Assembly: GCF_029893965.1 (NCBI RefSeq)
Contig: NZ_JARXXP010000009.1
Coordinates: 62,001-126,000, forward strand
Length of the DNA stretch: 64,000 nt
Source of the DNA: Paenibacillus sp. PastM-3
GTDB taxonomy: Bacteria; Bacillota; Bacilli; Paenibacillales; Paenibacillaceae
Direction: 5' to 3'
Shown: positions 43,660 through 55,000 of the stretch, piece after piece
How positions within the stretch are numbered: position 1 is the first letter of the stretch
Layout of the letters: each line of letters opens with the position of its first letter
Program-made: the position numbers and the translations under genes
Notes under the pieces: model-generated
The model's input: the letters and a program-made list of their open reading frames with translations, nothing else
Databases searched by the model: none
What the model was told of the DNA's origin: nothing

Positions 43660-46600
43660 GTGAAGCTGCTTAAAAAAACGTGTGCGGTAATGCTCTCCTT
43701 CGTGATGGTATTCCTGTCTACATCAGAGAGCCTGCATGCCCTGGCGGATGCGGCCAAGGCGACGAATACAACCACGATCGCCAATGACTTCATCAAAGTC
43801 ACTGTGGATAATGCTACGGGCCGTTACGGTGTCCGTACAGTGGATGGCCAGCCAATACGCAAAAAAGACCAGAATACGAACCTGCTGTACCAGGGAGATG
43901 ATCCGGAAACGTCGTTTACGACGTTCCGGATTGATGGTACAGATTATATCTACGGTAACAAATACAAGTTTGACAGTAGCTTTTATTCCGAAACAACAGC
44001 ACCAAAGATTGTAGAGAACTCTAATGGAACCAAGCAGCTCGAAATGCTGTGGAAAATCAAAGGCGTAGAGATCAAGCAGATTCTGATGCTCTATACCGAC
44101 AGCAAGGATATGGTGAATTCCGGTAATATCAATATCCGCTATGAAGTCAATAACAAGAGCGGCGCTGTCGTTGAGGTCGGCAGCCGGATCCTGCTGGATA
44201 CAATGGTCGGCGCCAATGACGGACCGTTGTTCCAGATCGGCACTGCCTACCAGGCTCCGCTGATGGTAGAAAGAAAGCTGGTGCATGACCCGCAGGCAGC
44301 GGGCATTCCGGAAGAGGATGCGGCGCTGTACAAGCTTCCTTCCTACTGGGTTATGCGTGACAAGCTGGACCTGACCAATCCGCAGGCGACAAATGTTGTC
44401 GCCTACGGCTTCAACAATATTGCCGAGCAGAACATCAACATTGTTGATGAGATGATTGTCGGCCACTGGAACGGGCTGGCCAACACGAAATGGGATTACA
44501 AGGTGAACCCGAATCTGGATTTCACCCGCGACACCAATGATTACGGAAGTGCCGACTCTGCAGTCGCCTTCTACTGGAACCCGGACAAAATTGCCGCCGG
44601 TGGTTCCCAGAGCTTCGAGACCATTTACGGGCTCGGGGAAATCATTGCCCCGGATAAAGTATTCTCGATTCGCTATGTAGATCAGATTCAGCAGCTGGCG
44701 ACTCTTGAAGATGACAGTGCCTACAGGGATGAGGGCATTTTCGATATCACCGCCGAGGTGGAGAATCTGGCCGCTTTTAACATGGAGCATTCCAAGATTG
44801 AAGTGCAGCTTACGCTCGAAAGCGGGCTGAACTTCGTCAGACTTGACAGTAAAGGGAACGTCGTAAGAGATGCGAACGGCAATGCGGTGCTTGAGAATAC
44901 GCGAAGCCGGACGCTGGAATTCAAGAAAACGGCATCGCCTGAAGAAGCGGAGCAGGGCATCCTGCCGAAGTACAAGCCGGGTGATACGATTGCCGCATCG
45001 TTCAAGGTGCAGGCAAAAGGCAGACCTTGGCCTACTACCCGCGAATATATGATTACAGCACGCAGTCCGGAGACCCAAAGTGAGATAGAGGGTATGGCGG
45101 ATGAAAGCATCAAAGCACAGTATGAGTCGAATAAATCGAACTTCATTCTGCTGCCGCCTATAGGTGAGGCTACACCGACCTATGTATACGGAATGTCTCC
45201 TGATGAGCTGTACAGCACAGACGTAAAGTATATGACCGTCAATCTGTCGAACATCGAAGCCTACAATACAGGTAATGAGACGACAGCGCCTAACTTTGAT
45301 CTGTATCTGAAAGAGACAGTGACCGGTGAACGCTACAAAATTAACGTCCAGGATGCTGTTGTTATGCAGCCGACTGATGACGGTATGTCCGGTGATATGA
45401 GAATCACTTACCGCGGCGGAGATAAAGTGGATGAGGCCGGCAATGTAATCGAAGCAGGCCTCGGACCAGAGCTTCCGCTCGGTGAATACCAGGTGGAGAT
45501 TGACTACAAGGGCGATGCCGGCGGTGACGAGGAAATGGCCTCCATGTACGACATCACCACCGAACAGACCATTCTCGTATCCGACAATGACGAATCACGG
45601 ATCCGTGAAGCCGGCATTATGGTCGTATACAAGCAGCTGGTGGATGTCAGCGGCATCGCAAACGGATCGTCTGTAAGCGGAGATCTGCTCGACGATCTGA
45701 ACAGTTTGTTCCCGGACGAGCCGTTTGAAGACGGAGCGTTCCTCTATAACGCAGTAACGGAATACAAGAAGACCAAAGCGGTAATCGGAATGGCCAGCAA
45801 GGCCGTTGATCCGGAGTTCGAGCTGAGTGAATTCATGGATGATGAAGCGCTTGAAGAAACACCTCTCTATAACTACAGGCTGTTTGACTCCGAGGAAGAG
45901 CTGGAGGAATTCGAGGCTGAAGCAGAGGAAGAGGAAATTGACCGCGAAGTGGTTGTTGTCATCCGCGGGATGATCAAGCAGGTCGGCTCCAAGGCTGACG
46001 AGCAGGTTATTGTAGATACAAAGACAGAACCGGCCATTATTAATGATGCTGTAGCTTATACAGGTAAAGACCTGGCGTTTGTCCGCGGTAAGCTGAATAT
46101 CTTCGGAACCACACAGTCGGATGACATGCCGTTCCTGGATACCCTGTTCATCAAAGGGGACGGAACGCTGAGCGTAGCGAGCAGCGGCTTTATTTTCCAC
46201 AAAGGGGAATGGACGCTGGACTTCTTCAACGGCTTCAACAAGTCGCTGGGGGATGAGAACTTTAACCTTCCATCTGCCGGCACAGGTGATGATGACGAGG
46301 AAGAAGAGGAAGAAGAAAATACGAACCCGGAAGATGATACCCAAAACGGCAGCTTGAAATGGGCAGTCGGAGGCGTGGGCGACAGATTGAACCCGCTGCG
46401 CCAGGTAATGATCGAGGATGTATATTTCAACAGACAGTCGCTGTTTGCAGCACCAAGCTTCTCGATTGACGGCTTCGGACTTTCTTTTAATGACTTTATG
46501 TTAAGAGAAGGCGGAATCTCCTTCGGCGGCTCCCTGTCGATGAAGATCGTTAATGCAGAAATTAACAACGTTGTGTTCAATGATAAAGGTTTTGTCGGCA

Positions 46601-49600
46601 TTGACGCAGCGCTCAAATTTGACTTGGGAGAATCGATCGGCTTATTCGGACCCAAGAAGGAAGGCGCCAAGAAAAAGGATGATGACGGGCCTAAGAGTCC
46701 AAGCGGTGAAATTACAGTAACCCACTTTGTTCAGGATATCGGCGGAGAGCCGGTAGAGAACCAGTACGGACTGGCCTTTGATGCCCAGCTTAAGAACATG
46801 CTTGAAGTATCCGTTGAGCTGTCCCTTAAAAAGGTTAGAGACGGCCGGATCCTGCCGGATGTCATTGCCTTCGGAGCAGGGCTGCCTTCTCCGGGGATTC
46901 TGATCACCGGTGCTACGTATCTGACAGGAATCCGCGGTGCGGTCCGTGAGCTTGCGGATACGATCGCCGGCGGAAGCAAGGATGATCCGTTCCCGCTGAC
47001 TGTGTCAGCTGGTGTAAGCTTACGATTCGGTATGGCTCCGGCTTACTTCTTCGGAGATGTCGATCTTACGGTGAAACGGACCGGACTGAAAGTGGAAGGC
47101 AAGATGGATTTCTCCACGATGGCAGAGCCGGAAGATGATGACAAGCTGCCGATGCTGACCAAAGCGCTGCTTGAAGCCCAGTGGGTAACTCCATGGTTCG
47201 TGCGCGTACAGGCAGAGATGGATATCGGCGGATGGGATATCATTATCGGTAAAGCGGGGATCTTCGTCGGGCAGAATCTCGAGAAGAACCGCACCGATTT
47301 TGAAGGCTATATCGGCTCCAAGATCCAGATTCCTAATGATGTGCCGATTGTCGGCGGTATGCCGCTCTCCAGCATGTTCCTCGGAGTCAACAATGACAAA
47401 GTATGGGGCAGCATCGGCATTCTGCTGATCTCGCTCGGAATCACTTATTACTGGGGCGGCGGGGTTGAATTCGGAACCTCAACAGACCAGCTGCCGGATG
47501 GCGTGATTCATCTGGTTGTAGATGACCCTGAGCTCGGACCGCGTCTGATGGTTATCGGACAGGGGGTTGAGACTGTAGCGACCTCCGAAGCTGCTGTTCC
47601 TGCAGCTGAGCAGGAGAATCAGGAAATTGTCTACCGCGAAGTAGCCGAAGGTGTGGAATACGTTGAAAATGGTTCCCTGAACGTCAGCGTAGGCGGCATC
47701 ACGGTTAAAAACAGCGGCAGAGTGCATGAAATTCCAATGCGTGATGTAACCGGTAATGCGGTTATCGAAATGGAATATGAATCCAAGGATCGTCCGGAAT
47801 TCACGCTGAAGGATGCAAGCGGCAAGGTATTCCCGGTTAAATTCGATAACACGAATACAGACCCGACTGCCAATGCGTTCACCCAGTATATTCCGGCAGC
47901 AAATTCCAAGGATCAGGTCGATGTGCGTAAAGCGTATATCATTGTTCCAGCAGATAAGGTAAATAGCGGCACATGGACACTGACGGCGGTTTCCCCGGTC
48001 AAAACCAAGCTGCTGAACGTACCGACTGCACCGCAGCTGAATGATATCGTTCTGGCTAAGGACAGCTCGGATGCGAACAAGTTCAACGCTTCCTGGAAAG
48101 TTGCCAATGCGGCTGAAGGAGATACAATCAATCTGTATCTGGCCCAGGACGCCGTTTCCAAGAAAACAACGACGCTGGACAACGGAGAGCCCGTGCTTGA
48201 AGCAGGTGATCCGGGTCTGCTGATTGCCAAGGATATTCCGGTTGGCCAGAATGGCGGCCTCAGTAACGGAGTAACCAGCGGAAGCACAAGCATTGACGTA
48301 ACCAATGTAACCCTGATGGGTAATCCGGAGGATATCCGCGGACTGCTGAGACAAGGGAACTACTATCTGCGTGCCGAGCTGAAATCCAGCGCTACCTTCG
48401 CTACGAAGACTTCGGTGCAGAAGTTTGAGATTGTTGATCCGTATGCACCGCAGAACGTCAGCGATCTGAAGGTTGAACCGGCAGGAAACGGACTGTTTGC
48501 CCTCTCCTTCAAACCGGGAGCGAAAAAAGCCGGACACAGCGGTTATGAGCACAGCTATATTATTGATGCGAAACGTCTGCAGGACGGCGAAATGAAGGAT
48601 TATGACAACTTCGGCGAAATCCTGTTTACGGAAGCCGAGCTTGCCCCTTACTGGAATGCGGCAACAGGCAAGTACGAAGGCATTCTGATCGGCGGCTGGT
48701 CCGCAACCTCTACATCAGATGTTGTGGAGCTGGGCAGTCTGGAAGGCACCACGATCGACCTGAAGGATGTGAAATATGTCGGTCTTGAAGTCGGATATGA
48801 ATACGAAATCGGCGTGTCGGCAGCAACTGTTCCGACCGAGGCTGATGACAAAAACCAGAATTACCATTACGCGGACCGGGTTGCTGCTGCGAAGAAGCTG
48901 CTTCCTGTACCTGTTAAGCCTAAGCTGAATGTGACAGGTCAAGGTACCGTGGAGAACACCGGTGATTACATCAATCTGCTTACCAAGCAAACGGAACAGA
49001 CACTGACGTTTACTTCGGATCAGAAGAATGTAACGGTAGAAGCGTTCTATGCAGAAGAGTCAATCGGCAAGGCAGCACTCAGCAATACTGCAAGCGGAAG
49101 CCAGGGTACGCTGAAGCTGACCAAGTTCCAGACAGACGGACCGTTTGCTGTAGAACTGCGGGCAACGAATACAGTAACCAAGGACCTTTCCGTAACCATG
49201 CTGTATCTGACCGTTGATACCATTGCGCCTGTGCTCTACATTGACCAGCCGGCGACCGGAGCAAGAACGGTTAACGACGGTTCGGGCAACAAGATCACTG
49301 TAGCGGGTACTACTACAAAGGGAACTCTCCTGAAAGTAGGCAGCACGGTAGTGCCGGTTGCTGAAGACGGAACCTTTAATGCACAAGTGCCGGTAGCGTC
49401 GGCTGATCCGACTGTTGCGCTTCAGTTCACCGCTACAGATGGTGCAGGCAATGAAAATTCGGCAGTGGTGAACATTTCCAATGAAAGCTTTGATGTTCCT
49501 TCGGCACTGATTCTCGAACAGGTTCCATCTCTGGAGCCTGGCCAGACCAGCATTATCAAGACAGCTTATCTTAAAGTGGCCGACGGCAAGGACGAGAACG

Positions 49601-51948
49601 GTAAGACGAAGTATAAGCAAGTGGAAGTTAAAGAGAGTGACATGAGCAAAATCACCTACTCGTTAGCTTCCGGAGATTCGGTTGACGTTGTGACTACTGT
49701 GGATGCGGCAACCCAAAAACGGACCACGACCGTTACAGCCCTGGCAACCGGCTCAAGCCTGATTACAGGGGAGTACACAGTAGCGGATGGAGTAACAATC
49801 CAGGGTTACATGGTTGCTTCGGTTGAAGTGCCTGAGCCTGTGAAGCTGGGCAGCCTGGTTATTTCATCACATGCAATAAACAATGACACCTCCCATAGTA
49901 CCGTTATTGTTTCCGATTCTGGTGATATGACAGGCCAGCAGCTGGCGTATAAAATTTACAGCGGAGACAGTAAAGCTACTCTTCCGGAGTTTAAAGCGGA
50001 TTTGAGTGACTGGAGTATACTCCCTGCGGACGGAAAGGTTCCTGCTAAGACTGGTGATGTCGTTGTAGTAGCCAAACGGACATCCCTGAACAAATTGGCT
50101 ATGGCAGCTGCTACCGTACCGGCCATTGTCTTTACTGGCTTGTCTGTTTCAACAAAGGCAGTCAACAATGATGAGCTTCGTACAAAGGTTGATGTAGCAC
50201 CTAGTAATATGGCTGGCCAGGAACTGGTATACAAGGTATACAATAGTGCGGCCACAGCAGTACTTCCGGAATTTAAGTCTGATATAAGCTCATGGAGTAC
50301 ACTTCCTGATGATGGACTGCTTACTGTGAGCAGCGGTAATGTCATTGTCGTAGCTAAACGGACTACCCAGGACAAGCTCTCTATGGGGGCAGGGATGGCT
50401 GGAGCAATCATTTATTCCAAAATATCCCTTTCGGCAAAAGAAATCAGCAATGATACCGCACATACTCAATTAATCCTTGATTCCGGTGGTCTGGCCGGTC
50501 AGGAACTTGCCTACAAAGTTTATAGCGGTGGTAAGGACGCTGTGCTTCCGCAATTCAATTCGGACTTGAGCAGCTGGAGTCTGCTGCCGGCAAACGGAGT
50601 AGTTGCTGCCAAGCCTGATGACGCAATTATTGTAGCTAAGCGGACTTCCAAAGATAAGCTGGCCGTTTCGTCTGCCATGACCATTGCGAAAATCTTTATT
50701 AGTATACCGGGTGGTGGTGGTTCTGGCGGCGGTGGCGCTGTTCCACCGGCAGCATCGCCGGCACCTACACCTGCACCTGGAGTATTACCTTCGGTAACAT
50801 TAAACGGTCAGGATGTTGATGCTACGTGGAATAATACTACAGCAGTAATCCATGTTACTGACAGCAGTAAAGCTGCAGAAGGCAGTGGCGATATTATGAT
50901 CAGCAGCACTGATACTACAGCAACAGGCTATGATATAACACTGGATCTGAGTGTAGTACAGCAAGCTGTTACAGCGAAGAAGAATATTGCGGTCAATGTA
51001 CCGCTTGGACAGTTTGTGCTTACACCGGAGAACCTGGCCGGACTTACAGGCCCGCTCAAGCTTACCGTTGCAAACAACGCTGTATCAGACAAGAATGCAA
51101 TGACGGCACTGGCGAAAGCGCAGAACTTCAGTGTACTGGGTTCTGGACAAGGAGCCACAGTTACAGCCAATCTGGCTTCCGGCAAATGGACACCGTCTGT
51201 AAAGGCTAAAGTAGCCATTCCTGCGGGAATAACAGCAGCAGAAATTACAGCGGTGGTACTGAAGGATGGACAAGGAAACTGGACAACTATCCCTTGGAAG
51301 AAGGATAGCAGCGGAAATAATCTGGATATGCAGATTACGGGAGAAGGCAGCCTGTTCTTTATTAACAACAGCAAGCTCTTCAAAGATGTATCCAGCAGCT
51401 TCTGGGGAGCAGCGGGAATTAATGAAGCTTCCGGCAAACTGTTTGTGCTGGGTAAATCAGCTGACAGCTTTGCTCCTCAGGCACAAGTTACCCGTGCAGA
51501 GCTGCCGACTATTCTGCTTAGAGTAGCAGGTCTTATGAACAATACGTTCACCGGTCAGAACTTCACGGATGTGTCAGCAGGCAGCTGGTATAACCGCAGT
51601 GTATCCATTGCAGCCGGACTTGGTATCGTCACCGGACAAAGTACCGGTAAATATGCTCCTCAAGATACTGTTTCAAGAATGGAAGCAATGACGATGGTTG
51701 GAAGACTGCTGAATGTAGTCAGTGCCGACGGTGAGGTCCTTAGTGATGCGGAAGCTACGCAATTACTCAGTACCTACGCAGATAAAGATTCAATCCCGGC
51801 CTGGGCTAAGCAATCGACCGCGCTCAGCATCAAATACGGCATCATCCGTGGTATTGATGGCAGCATTAATCCATCCGGCGTATTAACCCGTGCCGAAGCT
51901 GCAGTTATTGCAATTAGACTCAGCCAGTATATTACAGACAAACAATAG
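43660..51948 (+). CDS. Giant SLH-anchored surface protein (giant surface operon, gene 2)
   Basis: A 2762-residue protein. Signal peptide (KLLKKTCAVMLSFVMVFLSTSESLHA). Residues about 30-340 are a beta-rich N-terminal domain. Two very acidic stretches lie at about 743-764 and 877-893. Residues about 937-1300 are a long beta-rich region with alternating polar/hydrophobic strands (FGLSFNDFMLREGG, GVSLRFGMAPAYFFGDVDL, WVTPWFVRVQAEMDIGGW). FN3/Ig-like modules follow to about 1940. Three tandem 94-95-residue repeats span 2064-2348 (core: GQELAYKVYSG ... LPEFKSDLSSWSLLP ... VVAKRTS). A Gly/Pro linker, a beta domain and three SLH domains (2573-2760) end the protein. The start is GTG 43660 with AGGGGG 8 nt upstream. 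Export and SLH anchoring are clear; the role is unknown. Confidence 0.88.
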   Translation: MKLLKKTCAVMLSFVMVFLSTSESLHALADAAKATNTTTIANDFIKVTVDNATGRYGVRTVDGQPIRKKDQNTNLLYQGDDPETSFTTFRIDGTDYIYGNKYKFDSSFYSETTAPKIVENSNGTKQLEMLWKIKGVEIKQILMLYTDSKDMVNSGNINIRYEVNNKSGAVVEVGSRILLDTMVGANDGPLFQIGTAYQAPLMVERKLVHDPQAAGIPEEDAALYKLPSYWVMRDKLDLTNPQATNVVAYGFNNIAEQNINIVDEMIVGHWNGLANTKWDYKVNPNLDFTRDTNDYGSADSAVAFYWNPDKIAAGGSQSFETIYGLGEIIAPDKVFSIRYVDQIQQLATLEDDSAYRDEGIFDITAEVENLAAFNMEHSKIEVQLTLESGLNFVRLDSKGNVVRDANGNAVLENTRSRTLEFKKTASPEEAEQGILPKYKPGDTIAASFKVQAKGRPWPTTREYMITARSPETQSEIEGMADESIKAQYESNKSNFILLPPIGEATPTYVYGMSPDELYSTDVKYMTVNLSNIEAYNTGNETTAPNFDLYLKETVTGERYKINVQDAVVMQPTDDGMSGDMRITYRGGDKVDEAGNVIEAGLGPELPLGEYQVEIDYKGDAGGDEEMASMYDITTEQTILVSDNDESRIREAGIMVVYKQLVDVSGIANGSSVSGDLLDDLNSLFPDEPFEDGAFLYNAVTEYKKTKAVIGMASKAVDPEFELSEFMDDEALEETPLYNYRLFDSEEELEEFEAEAEEEEIDREVVVVIRGMIKQVGSKADEQVIVDTKTEPAIINDAVAYTGKDLAFVRGKLNIFGTTQSDDMPFLDTLFIKGDGTLSVASSGFIFHKGEWTLDFFNGFNKSLGDENFNLPSAGTGDDDEEEEEEENTNPEDDTQNGSLKWAVGGVGDRLNPLRQVMIEDVYFNRQSLFAAPSFSIDGFGLSFNDFMLREGGISFGGSLSMKIVNAEINNVVFNDKGFVGIDAALKFDLGESIGLFGPKKEGAKKKDDDGPKSPSGEITVTHFVQDIGGEPVENQYGLAFDAQLKNMLEVSVELSLKKVRDGRILPDVIAFGAGLPSPGILITGATYLTGIRGAVRELADTIAGGSKDDPFPLTVSAGVSLRFGMAPAYFFGDVDLTVKRTGLKVEGKMDFSTMAEPEDDDKLPMLTKALLEAQWVTPWFVRVQAEMDIGGWDIIIGKAGIFVGQNLEKNRTDFEGYIGSKIQIPNDVPIVGGMPLSSMFLGVNNDKVWGSIGILLISLGITYYWGGGVEFGTSTDQLPDGVIHLVVDDPELGPRLMVIGQGVETVATSEAAVPAAEQENQEIVYREVAEGVEYVENGSLNVSVGGITVKNSGRVHEIPMRDVTGNAVIEMEYESKDRPEFTLKDASGKVFPVKFDNTNTDPTANAFTQYIPAANSKDQVDVRKAYIIVPADKVNSGTWTLTAVSPVKTKLLNVPTAPQLNDIVLAKDSSDANKFNASWKVANAAEGDTINLYLAQDAVSKKTTTLDNGEPVLEAGDPGLLIAKDIPVGQNGGLSNGVTSGSTSIDVTNVTLMGNPEDIRGLLRQGNYYLRAELKSSATFATKTSVQKFEIVDPYAPQNVSDLKVEPAGNGLFALSFKPGAKKAGHSGYEHSYIIDAKRLQDGEMKDYDNFGEILFTEAELAPYWNAATGKYEGILIGGWSATSTSDVVELGSLEGTTIDLKDVKYVGLEVGYEYEIGVSAATVPTEADDKNQNYHYADRVAAAKKLLPVPVKPKLNVTGQGTVENTGDYINLLTKQTEQTLTFTSDQKNVTVEAFYAEESIGKAALSNTASGSQGTLKLTKFQTDGPFAVELRATNTVTKDLSVTMLYLTVDTIAPVLYIDQPATGARTVNDGSGNKITVAGTTTKGTLLKVGSTVVPVAEDGTFNAQVPVASADPTVALQFTATDGAGNENSAVVNISNESFDVPSALILEQVPSLEPGQTSIIKTAYLKVADGKDENGKTKYKQVEVKESDMSKITYSLASGDSVDVVTTVDAATQKRTTTVTALATGSSLITGEYTVADGVTIQGYMVASVEVPEPVKLGSLVISSHAINNDTSHSTVIVSDSGDMTGQQLAYKIYSGDSKATLPEFKADLSDWSILPADGKVPAKTGDVVVVAKRTSLNKLAMAAATVPAIVFTGLSVSTKAVNNDELRTKVDVAPSNMAGQELVYKVYNSAATAVLPEFKSDISSWSTLPDDGLLTVSSGNVIVVAKRTTQDKLSMGAGMAGAIIYSKISLSAKEISNDTAHTQLILDSGGLAGQELAYKVYSGGKDAVLPQFNSDLSSWSLLPANGVVAAKPDDAIIVAKRTSKDKLAVSSAMTIAKIFISIPGGGGSGGGGAVPPAASPAPTPAPGVLPSVTLNGQDVDATWNNTTAVIHVTDSSKAAEGSGDIMISSTDTTATGYDITLDLSVVQQAVTAKKNIAVNVPLGQFVLTPENLAGLTGPLKLTVANNAVSDKNAMTALAKAQNFSVLGSGQGATVTANLASGKWTPSVKAKVAIPAGITAAEITAVVLKDGQGNWTTIPWKKDSSGNNLDMQITGEGSLFFINNSKLFKDVSSSFWGAAGINEASGKLFVLGKSADSFAPQAQVTRAELPTILLRVAGLMNNTFTGQNFTDVSAGSWYNRSVSIAAGLGIVTGQSTGKYAPQDTVSRMEAMTMVGRLLNVVSADGEVLSDAEATQLLSTYADKDSIPAWAKQSTALSIKYGIIRGIDGSINPSGVLTRAEAAVIAIRLSQYITDKQ

Positions 51949-51957
51949 ATCAGAGGG

Positions 51958-51985
51958 CCCGCACCAGTTAAAGAACTGGTGTGGG
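51958..51985 (+). other. Strong intercistronic hairpin without T run
   Basis: CCCGCACCAGTT (51958-51969) pairs with AACTGGTGTGGG (51974-51985) around an AAAG tetraloop (one G-T pair). No poly-T follows. It lies in the 80-bp gap between the second and third giant genes and may stabilise the upstream mRNA 3' end or cause partial termination. Confidence 0.7.
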
Positions 51986-52028
51986 TATCCTGCTGTATTG
52001 AATTACATTCCTATTTTAAGGTGGTGTC

Positions 52029-55000
52029 ATGATGGCAATAAAGAAAAAATCAATCCTCGGGTTGGCGGTTGTACTGATCGTACTGACTATCGCGGCAGTT
52101 ACCGGCGGTTTGATGGCCAAAGCTGACGGCCAAACCTGGTTAACCACGGCAGAGACGTCATGGTACGACCCGGACTATACGACTTTTAAGATTGATTCAG
52201 TTCGGAAGCTCGCTGGGGTGGCGAAGCTGGTAAATGAAGATACGGATGACAATGGAAATAAGATTAATGGTCTCAGCGGCAAAATTTTGGAAGTAGACCA
52301 AGACCTTGATTTGAGCGGATATCTATGGGTACCTATTGGAACCGGCGATTACCCTTTTCGTGGAACGCTCATTTCAAAGGATGGACAAATAATCGAAATT
52401 TCCGGGATGAACGTTAAGCCTGATCTGTCCTACCAGGGGCTGGTAGGTAATATGATTGGAGGTACCGTTGGGGGATTTCAGTTCCGGGATAACGGATCGA
52501 TCAGTGTAACAAGTGTTACCTATGATGTCTATGCAGGAGCGGCAGTCGGAAAAATGTCCGGTTCCAGTATCGTTTATGACATCAACAACTACATTACTGT
52601 TACAACGGATAGTGCTCCCTTCACTGCGTATGCAGGCGGGATTGTAGGGATGGGGGAAGGCTCTATTGCCAACTCTTTCAACTATGGTGCAGTTACTGCT
52701 AACGGTTCTTCGGCAGCCGGCGGAATTGTAGGCTACGGAGATGCAGCAGGATTGAATATCAAAAAGGTCACCAACTCAGGCTCTGTGCTTGCTAACGCAC
52801 AAGGCGGGGATACCGTCTACGCCGGAGGTATTGCAGGTTATGCCATCGGTGCGCTGTTCCTCAATGATGAAAACACCGTTATCAGTAACGTTACTCCAGT
52901 TACTGTAAATGGTGGTTCTACTGTCTATGCGGGAGGCATTATCGGTAAAATTGACAATACGGCAGTATTCTCAGACGCAACCAGCAATAGCGGACCGGTT
53001 ACTATTGAGGCTCCTGCCGCAAACGCAACATATGCAGGCGGCTTGCTTGGCGCGGCTGGTGTGATAACCAGTCCGGATATGAGTATTGCATTCGACAATA
53101 CTGCAGCTATTGTTAATAATGGCGGGAGCAATGTGCACACAGGCGGGATTGCCGGATATGCAGGCAGCACTGTTACATGGACTAAGCCATACACTAACGC
53201 TACGGCTGTAACCGCAACTGGTTTACAAAATATCTACACCGGCGGATTAATCGGTTACGCCGCTAAGGGTATTATTTTGAATAATTCAACAGCAGATGCT
53301 TATAAGAATACAGCTGATATTCAGGCTAGCGGTAATACTGTAATTTATACAGGCGGTATTGCTGGTTATGATGCTGGCGGAAGTATCAGTAATGCTTCCT
53401 TCGCAGGCAGCATCAACGCTGTAGGGACATCCGAAGTATATACAGGCGGAATAACCGGCTATGAGCTGGGTGGAAGCATTCAGGCATCCCAGGCAGGCGA
53501 TGTTGCTTCTATTCCAACTATTACTTCAGATGGTACGATCGGCGGGATCACAGGTTATTTGGATGGAGCGCTTAATAACGTATCCGCTAAATATATTAAG
53601 CTTAAGGCTACATCTGAAGGAGGTATTGTCGGCGGGATCGCAGGCAGTGCACAAGGTACAATCAGCGGCGCAATTGCCGGTGATTCAGAATCTTCAGATT
53701 ATAAAAGCCTGATTATTGAGGCGGCCGTTAGTAATACTTCTGCTGGTGCAGACAATATTACACTCGGCGGTCTGGTCGGTATCAATGACAAAGCGCTGGC
53801 GCTTACAGACAGCCGTGCAGCTAGAGTAGGACTTCTTAACGAAAGCGGAAAAAGCGCCTATACGCTTGGAGCAGTTGCAGGAAAACTGAACGCGCTGGCC
53901 GTGATCGGGACCAAAGAGGCTCCTGTTGTTGTACAGGATTATTTGATAGATCTGAATGCAGATAATAGCATTGCCGGCGGTGCAATCGGGATAAGCCGTT
54001 CATCAGCAATGTATATTGAAGTAAGCCGGATTACGGTTAATGCTAAAGGAACATCAGCACATGTTGGGGGAATCTTCGGAGAGAACCACGGGGCAGCTCC
54101 TTATGTATTAGCTGAAAACATCACCCTTAACTCTCAGAGTACTGACGCACTGCTGGGCGGGGTTGCCGGTCTTAATACCGGATCTCTGACAGATGCGACT
54201 GCGCATGTAGTAAATATTACTGCAGAAGGCGCACGGACTGAGGCCGGGGGGATTGCCGGCCGTTCGGCAGGTGCAGACGCATCAAACCGTGCCAGCATTA
54301 CTACTCCGGTACTTCATGCCGGTGAGGAAGCGATTCTTACTGTTAACGCGCCGGATATCAAAGCAGGCGGTCTGGTCGGGTATGCCACAGCTACCGATAT
54401 TGTTAATCCTGTAGTGGGTGCCACAGTACCGGATTATGCCAGCATCTCAGTGAAGACAGCAAATGTGAAAGCAGGGGGCTTAGCCGGTGTTCTGGAGAAC
54501 AGCACCCTAAGCGGAGACGCTACTACTATCAATCTGGAGAATTTACTTCTTAATACAACAAAAGAAGCAGCAAACGGATATACCGGCGGGTTTGTCGGAT
54601 ATAATGACAAATCCAGAATTGAGCGTCTGGTCGGTAAAGCACTGAACCTTACGATTAATGGACCTGCTGCAACTACAGGAGGGATGACCGGCTATAATCT
54701 GGGTACAGATTCAGCAGTTATCACAAACAGTTACATCACTGGTCTTAGCCTTAAGGTGAATGCTACAGCAGCAAACTCTACAATCGGGGGGATTGCCGGC
54801 CTCAACGATGCCCGTACAGGTGACCCTGTACTGAATCCGGGAACTGCAGTAAGCTCTCTTCAGAACAGCCGTACGCAGGGAAGCATCGCAGTAACGGCAC
54901 CGAATTCTAAGCTCGGCGGTATGGTTGGTGAGAACCGCACTCTGATTGCCAACAACAGCATCACAGATAAAATTTCTGTCTCCTCCAGAGGAAATAATGT

